From Vesta saturnalis (lineage: Eukaryota; Arthropoda; Insecta; Coleoptera; Lampyridae), in assembly GCA_036346205.1 (NCBI GenBank), contig JARFJB010002136.1:575001-639000 (forward strand): a stretch of DNA of 64,000 bases. The letters are read 5' to 3'. Position numbers and translations under genes: made by a program. Each line of letters begins with the position of its first letter. Within the stretch, counting starts at the first letter, position 1. Positions 44,715-54,834 of the stretch are shown here, piece by piece. The notes below the pieces were generated by a model. That model was given only the letters and a program-made list of their open reading frames with translations. It made no database searches and had not been told where the DNA came from.

Positions 44715-45459
44715 TTATATTAATCTCGATGTTTTCAAATTCCCGTCATTACCGGTATGTAGTGTGCAGGCGAAAACCACATCTTTATGACCACCGTAAG
44801 CATAGTTTTCTGAAGTAATATTTATTATACGCATAAGCGGGGATAAAACATCACCCACAATTTGCGGTTCAACGATGTCGCAATAAACAAACATCTGAGT
44901 TGGTAAGCCTATCCATATACTAGCGGGGTGAGGGGGTATTGGTTCCATGGCTATGTTCTGATACGGTCGATAACCCAATTGTAAGGCTAGACGTTGTGAG
45001 AATCCGAATAGCGAGAGCCGAGTTTTTAATTTCGTAGTGACGCGTTTAGTTAGATTATGATATTCGATTGTTAGAAATTTACTTATTATCACCATGGTTA
45101 TTTAGCTCGCTGATAATATCATCTATGCCGGCGTAATATCCCGAAGCGAATCGTATCACGTACCAGCCATCTTCAATATAAATGATCTTCTCGTTGTCGA
45201 GTTGAAAATATTCTGCGGCCTTTTTTAATATCGTTTCTAACATGTTCTCGTCGTCAGGTGGCTCTGTTCTATAATAAATTAAATTATCTGTTGCACTTAC
45301 AGCGGCAAAAGAACATGGGTACTGAATTTCCGATACCCCTACAACCCACGAGCCCGTTAATCTTATTCGTTTTGGCAGTTGCGTAATAAAACTTGACGTC
45401 ATATTACCTGGAAAATACGTCATAGAGCTATTACTCAATAAGGTAAGATAAAATTCCAT
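44715..45459 (-). pseudogene. Penton-like minor capsid protein, split frame
   Basis: The N-terminal frame 45459-45079 starts MEFYLTLLSNSSMTYFPGNM, then FITQLPKRIRLTGSWVVGVS and EIQYPCSF, the start of the Polinton single-jelly-roll penton protein. The C-terminal frame 45095-44715 has YHNLTKRVTTKLKTRLSLFG, IWIGLPTQMFVYCDIVEPQI and VGDVLSPLMRIINI. The two overlap by 17 bp around 45085 with a 1-nt shift, so it was one gene of about 245 residues. It would sit at the capsid vertices. Confidence 0.85.
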
Positions 45460-45461
45460 TT

Positions 45462-46508
45462 TTATATATCTCTCAGCTGCGAAGCTAACACCCAGTTATT
45501 AAATTTGTCACTGTATCCACGCCACTTGACCAAGTATTGTTTATTCCGCCCACGACCCTTCTCAGCTAGAATCTTATCGACTTTGAATAGAGTATCTTTA
45601 TCAACCGTAACAACTTGCAATTCTTCTTCGTAAAAGGTGCCCTCAACAGGATCGTTATTAAGATCGATTATTCTATAAACTGGTGGTCTTCTTTTTATCA
45701 CCGCACTAATTGTAAAAACTTCCTCGCTCCAATTCGTTTCATATCCCTTCTCAAAGGTGTACTTACTTCTGGCGATTCTGACATGCTCACCGACTTTATA
45801 TTTAGGATGGCGTACTGGACCTAAACCTTTCACGTACAGGTTATTCCACACTTCCAAAATGTTTTTATCGTTTACTGCCGCGGGGGCCATCTTTATACTT
45901 GAATGAGGACTATTGTTGTAGGCAGTCACAAGTCTTTCGAGTACATCAATATATCTGTAGGAATTTTTGTAAGTGAAATAACGCCACATCTTTGTTTTCA
46001 ATGTTTTATTAAATCTTTCAACTACAGATGCTTTTACATCAGGTTATTTGTTACATAGAAATTGATATTTTGTTTCTTGAAAAGTTTTGTACACTGCTCG
46101 CCACAAACTCTTTGCCTTTATCCGTCTGTAGATTTGCCGGAGTATTGTCGCAATCCTTAAGAATATCCGCGAATGCTTCAATTACAGATGAGCCTGTCTT
46201 CGTTTTAAGTGCTCTCGCCCATGCCCTCTTGCTAAATACATCAATTACCGTTAGTATGTAGTTGTATCCGCTATTGTGTTTACTTAAAGTCCGCATATCA
46301 CAAAGATCCGCTGCCACAATTCGTAAAGGTTACTCACAATATATTTATTTCGTGGAAACTTTTTTCTGACTGGTTTATGTATCGTATAAGCTTCCTGTGT
46401 CTGCAACCAGTTTTTTACTTCACCATATCTACCCTTTACAGCATTAGTTAAAGGTGTTATACCAGCGAACCCTGCTGGGTGGGAGGGATCATAGTATACA
46501 GCATCCAT
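45462..46508 (-). pseudogene. Retroviral-type integrase with chromodomain (Polinton INT)
   Basis: Three frames: 46508-46284 (VYYDPSHPAGFAG ... THKPVRK-like, read TIHKPVRKKFPRNKYIVSNL); 46317-46051 with the rve core aspartates in MAADLCDMRTLSKHN and ANLQTDKGKEFV; then 46045-45462 with the glutamate in SVVERFNKTLKTKMWRYF. The C-terminus is a chromodomain (TLFKVDKILAEKGRGRNKQY, LVKWRGYS). The D, D, E triad is intact. Breaks lie at about 46300 and 46045. The integrase would insert the element with a 6-bp stagger, matching the GACTCT duplication. A chromodomain may direct it to modified histones. It ends 3 bp before the penton ATG. Confidence 0.93.
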
Positions 46509-46607
46509 GTTATGAACGCCACGAATCCCAATCTAGTGAAAGTCTCTCTTCTTCTTTGAGAGATTCTTCTCGGTGTTTCCCGCGTTTCACTATCAGCATC
46601 GTAATTC

Positions 46608-47213
46608 TCACCTATAGTTGTAGGGTCCGTTCAACGTGGGTGATACAGAAACATCATACCTTTGCGTATCTCCGATAAACGCTCGTGGTATATTTATCTC
46701 TTTAATGTACGTCGCAAACTGACGCCAACCGCTCGGATTTGTGGTTTTTCGTTTTCTTAACGTCTCGTGAACCAGATCGATAATGTTGGAATGTGGTATG
46801 ATTTCGCCTTTTATTGTGACAGTGCCCCTTTTATCCCAAAAAACCTCGCTGTTCGTATTCAGTATATGTAACAAATTCGCGCCTTTTCTTTTATATGAAG
46901 GCGGAAGCGTTGATACTATCTCGTCGTCTGTCAGACCTTTGCGTTGCGGTAAATCTCTAATATCATCAGCAGCAGCGTCACCGCTTATTGTTATACTGGT
47001 GGGCTGACGTAACTGATTGGAAAAGTGTAGATACCTTTGAAGAACTTGGTTGTACTGCTGCCATTTGTCATGGTCGGTCATTTTAGTTTTTAAAACTTTA
47101 TCCATATCGTTACCCAGCTGCGTTAAAATGTTGTTTTGTGTAACATCTGGTGTCTGTAAGCGCTGTATAAAGTCCATCGGTAGAATAATCATCTTCTTCA
47201 GAGTATGGTCCAT
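46608..47213 (-). CDS. Conserved Polinton protein, unknown function
   Basis: An uninterrupted 201-codon frame starts MDHTLKKMIILPMDFIQRLQ and contains KWQQYNQVLQRYLHFSNQLR, TDDEIVSTLPPSYKRKGANL and SGWRQFATYIKEINIPRAFI. I recognise it as a recurrent insect Polinton protein with a helical N-terminus and a conserved middle W-x-x-Y-x-x-x-L-x-x-Y. No enzymatic motif is visible. The ATG at 47213 is 3 bp after the stop of the previous gene. Function is not known to me. Confidence 0.75.
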   Translation of the reverse strand: MDHTLKKMIILPMDFIQRLQTPDVTQNNILTQLGNDMDKVLKTKMTDHDKWQQYNQVLQRYLHFSNQLRQPTSITISGDAAADDIRDLPQRKGLTDDEIVSTLPPSYKRKGANLLHILNTNSEVFWDKRGTVTIKGEIIPHSNIIDLVHETLRKRKTTNPSGWRQFATYIKEINIPRAFIGDTQRYDVSVSPTLNGPYNYR

Positions 47214-47216
47214 GGT

Positions 47217-47545
47217 TATTGAAACAGATTACCCAGAATTCCGCCGAGTAATGGTCCTAACAGCAGTGGTAGAAATGCACCACCTTTCTGTACAAGAAAC
47301 TGTTTCTTCTTTTTATAGATTCATCTCGCTGCCAAGCGTCTTAAAGTGTGCTTATGTTGAGAGAGTCGCTGCTTCTGATCAACTGACAGAGGTACACGAC
47401 CTTTTAAAATGTTATGTGCACACTCGCAAATACACTCTACCTGCTTACTATCCAAACACTTCAATAAAGCGTCACGTTGACTTTTACTTAATCTGGCTAA
47501 TGCACGTAGGATATCAGTGTTCTCGCTTAAAACGTCAAGCATCAT
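47217..47545 (-). pseudogene. Small Polinton protein with hydrophobic C-terminus, one in-frame stop
   Basis: MMLDVLSENTDILRALARLS, then LLKCLDSKQVECICECAHNI and LKGRVPLSVDQKQRLSQHK. After a TGA at about 47321 (probably a mutated CGA) the same frame goes on as KKKQFLVQKGGAFLPLLLGP ending LLGGILGNLF. A helical, cysteine-bearing domain with a glycine-rich hydrophobic tail suggests a virion-internal membrane-active protein by analogy with other capsid systems; this is inference. The layout C-I-C-E-C-x-x-N-I-L-K-G is one I recall from insect Polintons. Confidence 0.78.
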
Positions 47546-47639
47546 ATATGATGTAATCTTTATGACTGTGAGACTTAAACCCTTTTTTCGCTATATATAC
47601 CTGGCAGATACCTTGAGACCCGAATATGTTTGTTCTATA

Positions 47640-48189
47640 ACGTAGCACATCCGGTGTATTCTGTTTTAAATCGAACAATAAATACCCGTGCGGGCTTGAG
47701 GTAGCATCTTGGTACGCGCTTCTAAAAATTTTGGGTTGTCTGGCGAAATCTGTCTTGCTAAATGCTGTATCTGAGCTCTGTCACGTGGGTTCTTAAACAA
47801 AATTATGTAATGTGCGTTGAGAGAAATATCCGCTGTCCACGTCCCTGATGAAATATGTTCTGTGTTAAGAAAACACACTTAGATTTCGATGATGACAGCC
47901 TTTGTAAAAATATCAACCACAGAGCCGTTAGTTTCGCGCATTAGATCGTCAATTATTATTAAGACAGGTTTTCCCGTCAAACTGCTCCATATCAGGTAAA
48001 CCCTTTTGAAACTCAACAGAGATCTTTGAATAAAGGCTGCCACTCACTGTAAAACCAGATAATTTTTTCAAAAGTTGTATCGCAAGCGGTTTCGATATTT
48101 TTTAGAAAATCAACGATAAAATACGATTTCCCACATCCCGACGGACTTGCAACTATAGCCGAAAAGGGATGCTTAAACTGACCTTCCAT
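47640..48189 (-). pseudogene. FtsK/HerA-type genome-packaging ATPase, frameshifted
   Basis: The start MEGQFKHPFSAIVASPSGCG runs into K-S, giving a Walker A P-S-G-C-G-K-S. Then come EKIIWFYSEWQPLF, FQKGLPDMEQFDGKT (shifted) and a Walker B VLIIIDDLMRETN. The C-terminal part is FLTQNIFHQGRG-like and TWTADISLNAHYIILFKNPR with DRAQIQHLARQISP. This is the Polinton packaging ATPase (A32-like). At least three 1-nt shifts, at about 48020, 47945 and 47880, break it. It would pump DNA into the capsid. It is the first gene of the cassette, next to the right TIR. Confidence 0.9.
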
Positions 48190-48304
48190 CTTGAATCGCT
48201 AAACGATACTAACAGATACTCCACCAAGAGCTTCGTTTAAATAGACAAATGCCTTGCGGGCTAATAATTGTGTTTGTGAGTTTCCGTGTCTGTGGTTGTG
48301 GTCA

Positions 48305-48390
<86 letters not shown>
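48305..48390. repeat. (GA)n microsatellite
   Basis: About 40 GA units with one AA interruption, inside the Polinton between the ATPase start and the right TIR. ORFs made of R/E alternation here are artefacts. Confidence 0.97.
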
Positions 48391-48393
<3 letters not shown>

Positions 48394-48429
48394 CGTGTCT
48401 TACAAGATATATTTTAAAAGAGCACAATT

Positions 48430-49146
48430 GCCTAACATCCAGGGTTACAACCAAAGGACCTTAATACAATCAGAAATAACCCTAAGACCTAGATACAGGT
48501 CCCACCCCAAGACTAAACTCTAAGGCATCCTAGACCAGCCCCCACTAAACTCCAACCCTAGCTCTACATACAGCCACCCTAGACCAGCCTAAGCTCCAAC
48601 CTAGCTCATACAGCCCCACCTAAATACAGCCCTAAACTCCAGCCCTAGCTCTACATACAGCCCTGCCCTAAGTACAGTTCTAAGCCATGACCAGCCCCAA
48701 CCCTGTCCTCGCGTTGAAAAGTCCTAAGTGTCAAAGGTCCTTAATACAACCATAAGGTTTAACCCCAAAAGAAATCATAAAAATAAGGGTAATACGGTCC
48801 TTCATGTAAGCGAGTAAAAATAATTAGGGTTGAAAACACGGTCTCACACGTGGATGTGCAAAAATAGGGGTGAAAATACATGTCCTACACGTAAGCAAGT
48901 AAAAAATAATTAGGGTTGAAAAGGGCCTTCGGAAAGAAATCTCACACGAGGGTATATAAAATAAGGGTTGAAAATGCGGTCTCACACGTGGATGTGTAAA
49001 AATAGGGTGAAAAACACGTCCTACACGTAAGCGTGTAAAAATAAGGGTGGAAAATCCGGTCCCCCACGTGGATGTGTAAAAAAGCGAAGGGGGCGGGGCT
49101 TGTGACGTAAAAAAAAAAGGAGTGGGGCAAGTGCCCCACTTCTACT
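48430..49146 (-). repeat. Right TIR of the Polinton
   Basis: Complement of the left TIR, from CCAGGGTTACAACCAAAGGA at about 48440 to the tip at 49146. The inner minisatellite differs in copy number from the left arm (fewer GGGCTGTATGTAGAGC units), so the arms have diverged mainly by unit loss while base identity stays high. Confidence 0.95.
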
Positions 49147-49152
49147 GACTCT

Positions 49153-49640
49153 CCTCTTTATAGGCGTTTATTATTCGCCATATCCGTTGGAAAGTCTCTT
49201 CTTCCCTTCCTTACGGTGTCACATCCATATATTATTTCAGATTGTAGTTTCTTTTCTAGTTGGACAGAATTAAAATAGTTATACACGATTACCCTATCCG
49301 TCTAATGTTCTTGTTAAAATTTGTACTATCCTACCTCCTAAATTTTTGTCCGTTACATCGCCTATTTTGTCTGTATAAATTTGAAATGCACATGCGTGTC
49401 CAGATTAGTCTGCTCATTCTCGTTGTTGGTAGGAATCTTCTATGTCAGTGAAAAGGTCATTCGAATCTAAATTTTCTAAGCGGCAAAAATAATCGCGACT
49501 ACTGCCTACAAGAGAATACCATAAGTTCCAAGTGTCCCCAGTACGAAGCCACATAATATTTTACATCAAAATGGGCATTTATTTCTTAGCCAACTAATTG
49601 TTTATGATAAAAAACCATAGCCACATCATTTCAGTAATAA
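49153..49640. other. No recognisable gene
   Basis: Flank of the Polinton. No motif seen; the ORF at 49260-49451 is hydrophobic and featureless. Confidence 0.5.
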
Positions 49641-49649
49641 ATAAAATCA

Positions 49650-49890
49650 AAACTTACCAGCCATATTTGCAAAACATTGTTTTCGTGCACAACACAACTA
49701 ACAATGTTTATTACTCGCGTACCACGTTCACACATAATAGTCATGACTCCAAATTATTCATTCCTACATCGGGGGTTCCTCAAGGCTCAACCTTGGGGCT
49801 CTTTCTTTTTTTTGATATTTATCAATGATCTTCCTACTCATATTTCTTCTCAGAAATTACTATATGCGGATGACCTAAACAGACAGATCT
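49650..49890 (+). pseudogene. LINE RT fragment (same family as the minus copy at 50.0-52.0 kb)
   Basis: The plus frames read FIPTSGVPQGSTLG, FLIFINDLPTHISSQKLLYADDL. The RT motif B (P-Q-G) and catalytic YADD are intact. The segment 49740-49880 is about 90 percent identical to the complement of 50280-50420, forming an inverted pair. Confidence 0.85.
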
Positions 49891-50009
49891 AACACACCAG
49901 CAACCAAATAAGTAATATTTGTGGTAGAAACGATTCCCGCGCCTACGTTACATATGGTGCCCCCGCTACAAAACCACTAGACACTTGAACACAAGAGGTC
50001 ACCGTGCGA

Positions 50010-51975
50010 CCTCTAGGAAACAAAGGGGTAAATGGAAAAGGTTAACTCTTTATCAAATGTAATTCGTAAATCTCTATGGGAGAGTACCGTGTTTAAGGGT
50101 GTGGCAGATATGCGATAGATAAATTCATTAGTATTAAATTTTCTCGAAAATGTCATCGATTTACATTTAGTAATATTTAAGTGAAGTTTGTTCAACTGAC
50201 ACCAAGATTTCAGGCTATTTATATCACTTTGCAGTACAATGCAGTCCTCGGGACGACTTATTTCATTAAAAAAATTTTTGGTCATCCGCATATAGTAATT
50301 TCTGAGAAGAAATATGAGTAGGAAGATCATTGATAAATGTCAAAAAAAAGAAAGAGCCCCAAAGGTGGAGCATTGAGGAACCTCCGATGTAGGAATGAAT
50401 AATTTGGAGTCATGACCATTATAGGATACAAAGTGTGAGCAATCCGTAAGATACGATTTTATAAGATCTACTACGGAGAGGCTAAAACCATATTCAGATA
50501 ATTTTTTTAAGATAATATAGTGATCAATTTGATCAAAAGCTTTTTGAAAGTCCGTATAAATCACGTCAATCTGTCCTTTTTTATCTAAGATATTACAGGT
50601 ATATTGTGAAAAACACGCAAGGTTCGTTATCGCAATCTTTTCGTAACAAAGCCATGTTGATACTCGGATAGCTGTGATTTAAATTGATAGAAGAGTTTAT
50701 CATATAAGATGTATTCAAACACTTTGGAGAAGTTGCATACGATGAATATCGGTCTGTAATTTTCAACGTGAGATGGACTTCCTGATTTTTGCATGGGACA
50801 TATCTTAGCAATCTTCCAAGTTACCGAGTAGCTACAATATTTAAGAGACAAATTGAACAAAAATGCTAATGGTTTTGCCAAAATTTGTGCACAATGTTTA
50901 ATTATGTACGATGGAACTTGATCTATACCAGCAGTAGGCTTGTTTTTTAATCTTTTAATAGCAACAATGACATCTTGTTCAGTTATCCTGTTAATATCAA
51001 TAAATGACTGACAATTTTTATTAAATACATAAATAAAAAGTTTACCTCGAGTAGGATTTGAACCTACGACATGTACTTTGCTAGAGTACCGCGCTAGCCA
51101 ACTGCGCTATCGAGATTCAAGCCTCAATCAATTTTGTCTTTATGTATTGGAATTGATTTTTTATAGACGTTCGAAAAAAAAAAGAAGCAAATGTACCGCG
51201 AACCTCTTGAGGAGTATCATGCGTATGATTCTAATATTGTAATTCACCAGGGATACGAGAGAATCCTTTTTTAGAACGTATATACGCTCAAAAACGTTTT
51301 GGATCAGTATGGAGCATTTCTTCCGGATCAGAAACATATTTTTTTGTGTAACTGTGACATTTGACTTTTTTGTTAACGACCTTAAGCGTTTAAATTGCTA
51401 ATAGAAGTGCGGGAGCTTAGTAATTTTATATTTCTTATGCATTTTAAACTTACTTTTATATTTCGTTTAAGATCGAGCGTAAACCACAATGGAAATTGAG
51501 ACTTTTTACTAAATTGTTTGTAAACTGACACGCCGATTCCAGTATTGAATAAAACTCATTGCATGTCATATTGCCATCACTGAGCGTGTACAAATAATTT
51601 CAATAAATGTAAAGTAAATCATTGTATAAATTAACAAAGTTAGCTTTTTTAAAGTTATATATCTTCGTTTTACAACACGATTCAAAATTAGGTAAAGTCA
51701 CACTATGTGTATTAGTAATAACAAATTCAAGTGCGGGATGGTGGGAATCTTCTTTTAATAGTATACAATCATTTTTAGTGACTACAAGTTCAGTGTTACT
51801 GATTATCAAATGTAAAATCCTATTGTTAATGTTAGTAATTTGATTTAATTGAATGCAGCTTAAATAATCTATAAAATATGAAAGATAATTAGGTTTCTGT
51901 TCATGTATGTTAATAGCAGTACTAAAGTTAGGAACATTAAAATCCCCTAAAACAATAATTATAACAATGATAAAT
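50010..51975 (-). pseudogene. CR1/Jockey-group LINE ORF2, endonuclease end to RT, with tRNA-like insertion
   Basis: Minus fragments in order: endonuclease C-terminus VLGDFNVPNF (51950) with LLKEDSHHPALEFVI (the S-D-H-x-P/H-block); QFSKKSQFPLWFTLDLKR (51500); EQDVIVAIKRLKNKPTAGID (50990); ENYRPIFIVCNFSKVFEY (50760); a motif-A region TDFQKAFDQIDHYIILKKLS; FIPTSEVPQCSTFG with Q-C in place of Q-G; and KLLYADDQKFF (YADD intact). The last block is LHLNITKCKSMTFSRK. Frameshifts are common. A tRNA-like sequence interrupts it at 51044-51116. Confidence 0.85.
51044..51116 (-). tRNA. tRNA-like gene or tRNA pseudogene, AGC anticodon position
   Basis: On minus, 73 nt fold into a full cloverleaf. The acceptor is ATCTCGA paired with TCGAGGT (one G-U), the D stem GCGC/GCGC with a GG-containing loop. 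The anticodon stem is GTACT/AGTAC around CTAGCAA (anticodon position AGC), with a 5-nt variable loop. The T arm is GTAGG-TTCAAAT-CCTAC. GGTTCAAATCC is a good B box, and a T5 pol III stop follows within about 5 nt. The body resembles none of the usual alanine tRNAs, so isotype by anticodon is doubtful. It lies inside a LINE relic, so it may be a mobile tRNA or SINE head rather than a working gene. Confidence 0.6.
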
Positions 51976-52074
51976 AGAAGAGGTTGATTATGTTTTAAAA
52001 TCCAATTTAGCAGAAAATTTAGTGAAGAAAGCAATAGTATAAATTGTTTTATAAAATAATTTGTCCATTATAGT
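51976..52074 (+). repeat. Satellite-like repeat B, partial unit
   Basis: Contains AAGAGGTTGATTATGTTTTA and AAATTGTTTTATAAAATAAT followed by TTGTCCATTA, matching units at 56105-56370. The Jockey element begins directly after, so the Jockey appears to have inserted into this array (the rest resumes at 56080). Confidence 0.75.
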
Positions 52075-52999
52075 TAAATTTTGATTTTTTTTTTGTTAGT
52101 ATGCTCGCTTATGGTTAGTATTTACTTATTTCTAGCTTATATATACATATATCTTATTCGTAGACTGTTCAGGGGTCCTTCTCCTCTTCAGCCCTGGTCA
52201 TCCGTGTTTGTTGGTGTTGCGATGTTTTGTGTTACTGTATAGTTTACAATCATGAGATGTGCTTATTTTTGGTGTAAAAAAAAAATAAAAAAGATTTATT
52301 TATTTAATATTTAATAATGCGTTATTTGGCTTAAGTGTGTGTTGTTTAGTGGGGTGTAGCGTGTTTAGTGTGATTATTAGATTCGTCGTCCGGTTTCTTG
52401 ATAGGTCGTCATCGAATAGACGGGGGACGCGGAGGGCATATGGGATGTTGTCTAGGGATTCTTCTATCTCCTCGGGGAGGTCGTCAAGAAGTTGTGTAAG
52501 GATCGCGGGGAGATGCTTGAATTTTATTTTAGGTTTTCTTCGCGGGAATTGGGGAAAACGGTAGTTGTAGGGTGTGGTAAGGATCTCTTTGGTAGGGATA
52601 GTGTCGCCGAAGATTCTTTTGTGTGCAAAGTTTTTCTGTAGTGTTTAGATTCTGTGTGTGATGGTTGGTATGTTTCCGTGTTGTGTTGTGAGGTCGCTAG
52701 GGTACCTGAGAGGTAACCTGTGTATGCGTCTGAGTATTCGGCGTTCACAGGAAGCAATAGAGGAAAGGTGATTGGGGTTTATGTTCGTGTATATGGCTGC
52801 TCGGAAATCCACAACAGGGCAAATATATGTTTTGTAAGTGTGTTGTAGTGTTTTGGGGTGGCAACCTCTGATTCTACCCCGGAGGACGGTCAGTAGGTTT
52901 GCGCGGTTTTTTATCCTGTAAAGTTTTCTTTGTACATCGGGGAGTCAATTGAGGATTCTGGTAAAGAGGATTCCTAGGTAGGTGACTTCTTGGTTTAGG

Positions 53000-54780
53000 G
53001 CGAGGGAAACGTTTCTGGAGGCAAGGTTTGGGAACTAATCTTCGGTGTAATTAGGATGTCGAAAGAGGATCGTTTGGGTTTTAGTGGGTTTGACGGAGAC
53101 TCCACCGGTTCGCCCAGTTGGAGAAGTTCGGAATGGTTTTGGATATGAGGCGGGAGACCGTTTCGCTGTTCCGATTAACCGTCCAGAAGGCGGTGTAATC
53201 CGCAAACTGCGCAACGACTACTCCGGGTTGTGTGACTTCGGGAATGTCGAATGCGAAGATAATATAGAGGATCGGGGCTAAGACAGAACCTTGCGGTACG
53301 CCTGCTGTAAGTTGGAAAGGATCTGAGAAGATTTTCCCTACTTTGACCCGAACTGACTGATTGGTCAGGTACGAGAGTAGGAGTTTGGAGAAGGGGTCGG
53401 GAATGTTAAGGTTACGGATCTTGTGCAGGAGACCGGCGTGCCAGACCCTGTCAAATGCTTGCTTAATGTCCAGAAACATAGCCAAATTGCATTGATTGTG
53501 ATTGAATGCTCTGGTGGTCTCTGTAAGCAGCTTCAACAAGGGTCCACGACACGTTCGGTTGGGGCGGACGCAGAATTGGCTGTTGGGAAGGAGGTCGTTA
53601 AATTCGAGGTGGTCCCTGAGTCGCCTGGCTAGAATCTGCTCAAAGCTGGGAAAATCCCAGGAAACTCAGGAGGGAGATTGGTCTATAGGAGGAGGGTGAG
53701 GTTAGGTCGGCGTGGGGTTTGGGTATCATGACGGTGGAGGCCGATTTCCAGTCCGTCGGGAAGTGGTATAAAGGATTAGGCATTGGTTGTAGATGTTGGA
53801 GAGTAATCGCGGGGCTGGGTCGGGTAAATGACGGAGGATTTTTCGATTTAGGCCGTCGTGACGTGGGGCAGTTTTTCCCTTTTTTGAAATATGTGTGGAC
53901 CTGGTCGGGCGTGATGGGGGATTCTGGTTATCGAGTTGGATTTCAGAAAGGTTAAGGTTGCGGAATTCTTCAAGGCGACCCTCGAGGAGTGCCTTGAACC
54001 GGTTATCGAATTGGAGATCATCGGGGGATTGGAAAATGGGTTGGAGGTGATGACCAAAGAAATCGGTCTTTCCTTGGTCGGAGGAGATTAGGTTGCCCTG
54101 TAGATCGGTTACGTGGGATTTAGGGTTGACTTTCCTTCTAGTCAGTCTATCGAACTGTTGCCAGAAGAGTTTACTATTTCTGTAATCTAGCTGGGAGGTG
54201 GCTTTGGTCCAGGAGCCTTCGGCGTGTTTGTTGGCTTCTCGCCTGGTTAAGGCGTTAACGCGATTGTATTCGGTCTTGAGAGCCGGGTCCCTGGATCGGA
54301 AGAATTGACGATAGATTCGTCTTTTCTCTTTGATCCAGTTTACAATGTGTTGTGGGAGCGGTTTGCGGGAAGTGTTGATATTTTTTAGTGGTACAGAGAT
54401 ATCGACCGCTTCCGTAATTACGGAAGTTAGGTCTCTAATGTCTCTCTCGAGATCTTGGGTCGTTTGAAGATTGGGTATAGGAAGGTTGTTGGAGATGTGT
54501 TCGAAGAAATTCCAGTCTGCTTTTGAAAAATCTTTAATGACTATGTATTGAGGCGGTGTAGGGGGAGCTGGACAAAATGAAGTTTTGACCGAATTGGATG
54601 TGGCGGGAATTGAAATCACCTAGGGTGACTGCATTAGGGAGGCTAGAGGTCGTCGGATAGGGTGTTGTGGCCGGGCAGGTTGTAGTATGAAATAAATACC
54701 ATAGGAGTGGGAAAGTGCACCGTCGCAGCAACGCATGGGAAGCAATTTTTAATTATGAGGGCGGTTCCGTGTAAACTATT
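53000..54780 (-). pseudogene. Jockey-like ORF2: endonuclease C-terminus and reverse transcriptase
   Basis: TYVNNSLHGTALIIKN and VTLGDFNSRHIQFGQNF are the endonuclease end. ITEAVDISVPLKNIN and QHIVNWIKEKRRIYRQFFRS are the linker. The RT follows at 53539-53081 as CNLAMFLDIKQAFDRVWHAG (motif A aspartate), FQLTAGVPQGSVLAPILYII (motif B) and VVAQFADYTAFW, where the catalytic FADD reads FADY. The 297-codon frame 54619-53726 is the longest intact LINE piece in the window. Loss of the second catalytic aspartate plus frameshifts show it is dead. Confidence 0.88.
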
Positions 54781-54834
54781 GTTTACATAGGTGTGAAATG
54801 TGTTGAAGTTAAGTGTGCATCTTTTTTTTATGAC

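Larger units (their letters stand above)
40217..49146 (-). mobile_element. Polinton/Maverick lacking DNA polymerase B
   Basis: Starts AGTAGAAGTGGGGCA and ends with the complement TGCCCCACTTCTACT. The hexamer GACTCT is directly outside both ends (40211-40216, 49147-49152), matching the 6-bp duplication and AG-type tips of Polintons. The TIRs are about 0.75 kb. The 8,930-bp length is about half the usual 15-20 kb. All recognised genes are on minus. In order: packaging ATPase, small hydrophobic-tailed protein, conserved 201-residue protein, integrase, penton-like protein, small basic protein, major capsid protein, conserved protein, protease. The 41.0-42.05 and 48.2-48.4 kb gaps have no ORF, so pPolB is absent. 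Frameshifts in most genes show it is inactive. Confidence 0.96.

Noticed and set aside
48249..48523. ORFs rich in alternating R and E
   Set aside because: Pure translation of the (GA)n microsatellite.
52337..53955. Plus-strand ORFs across the Jockey region
   Set aside because: The minus frame has clear RT and endonuclease motifs; the plus frames are shadows favoured by higher GC.
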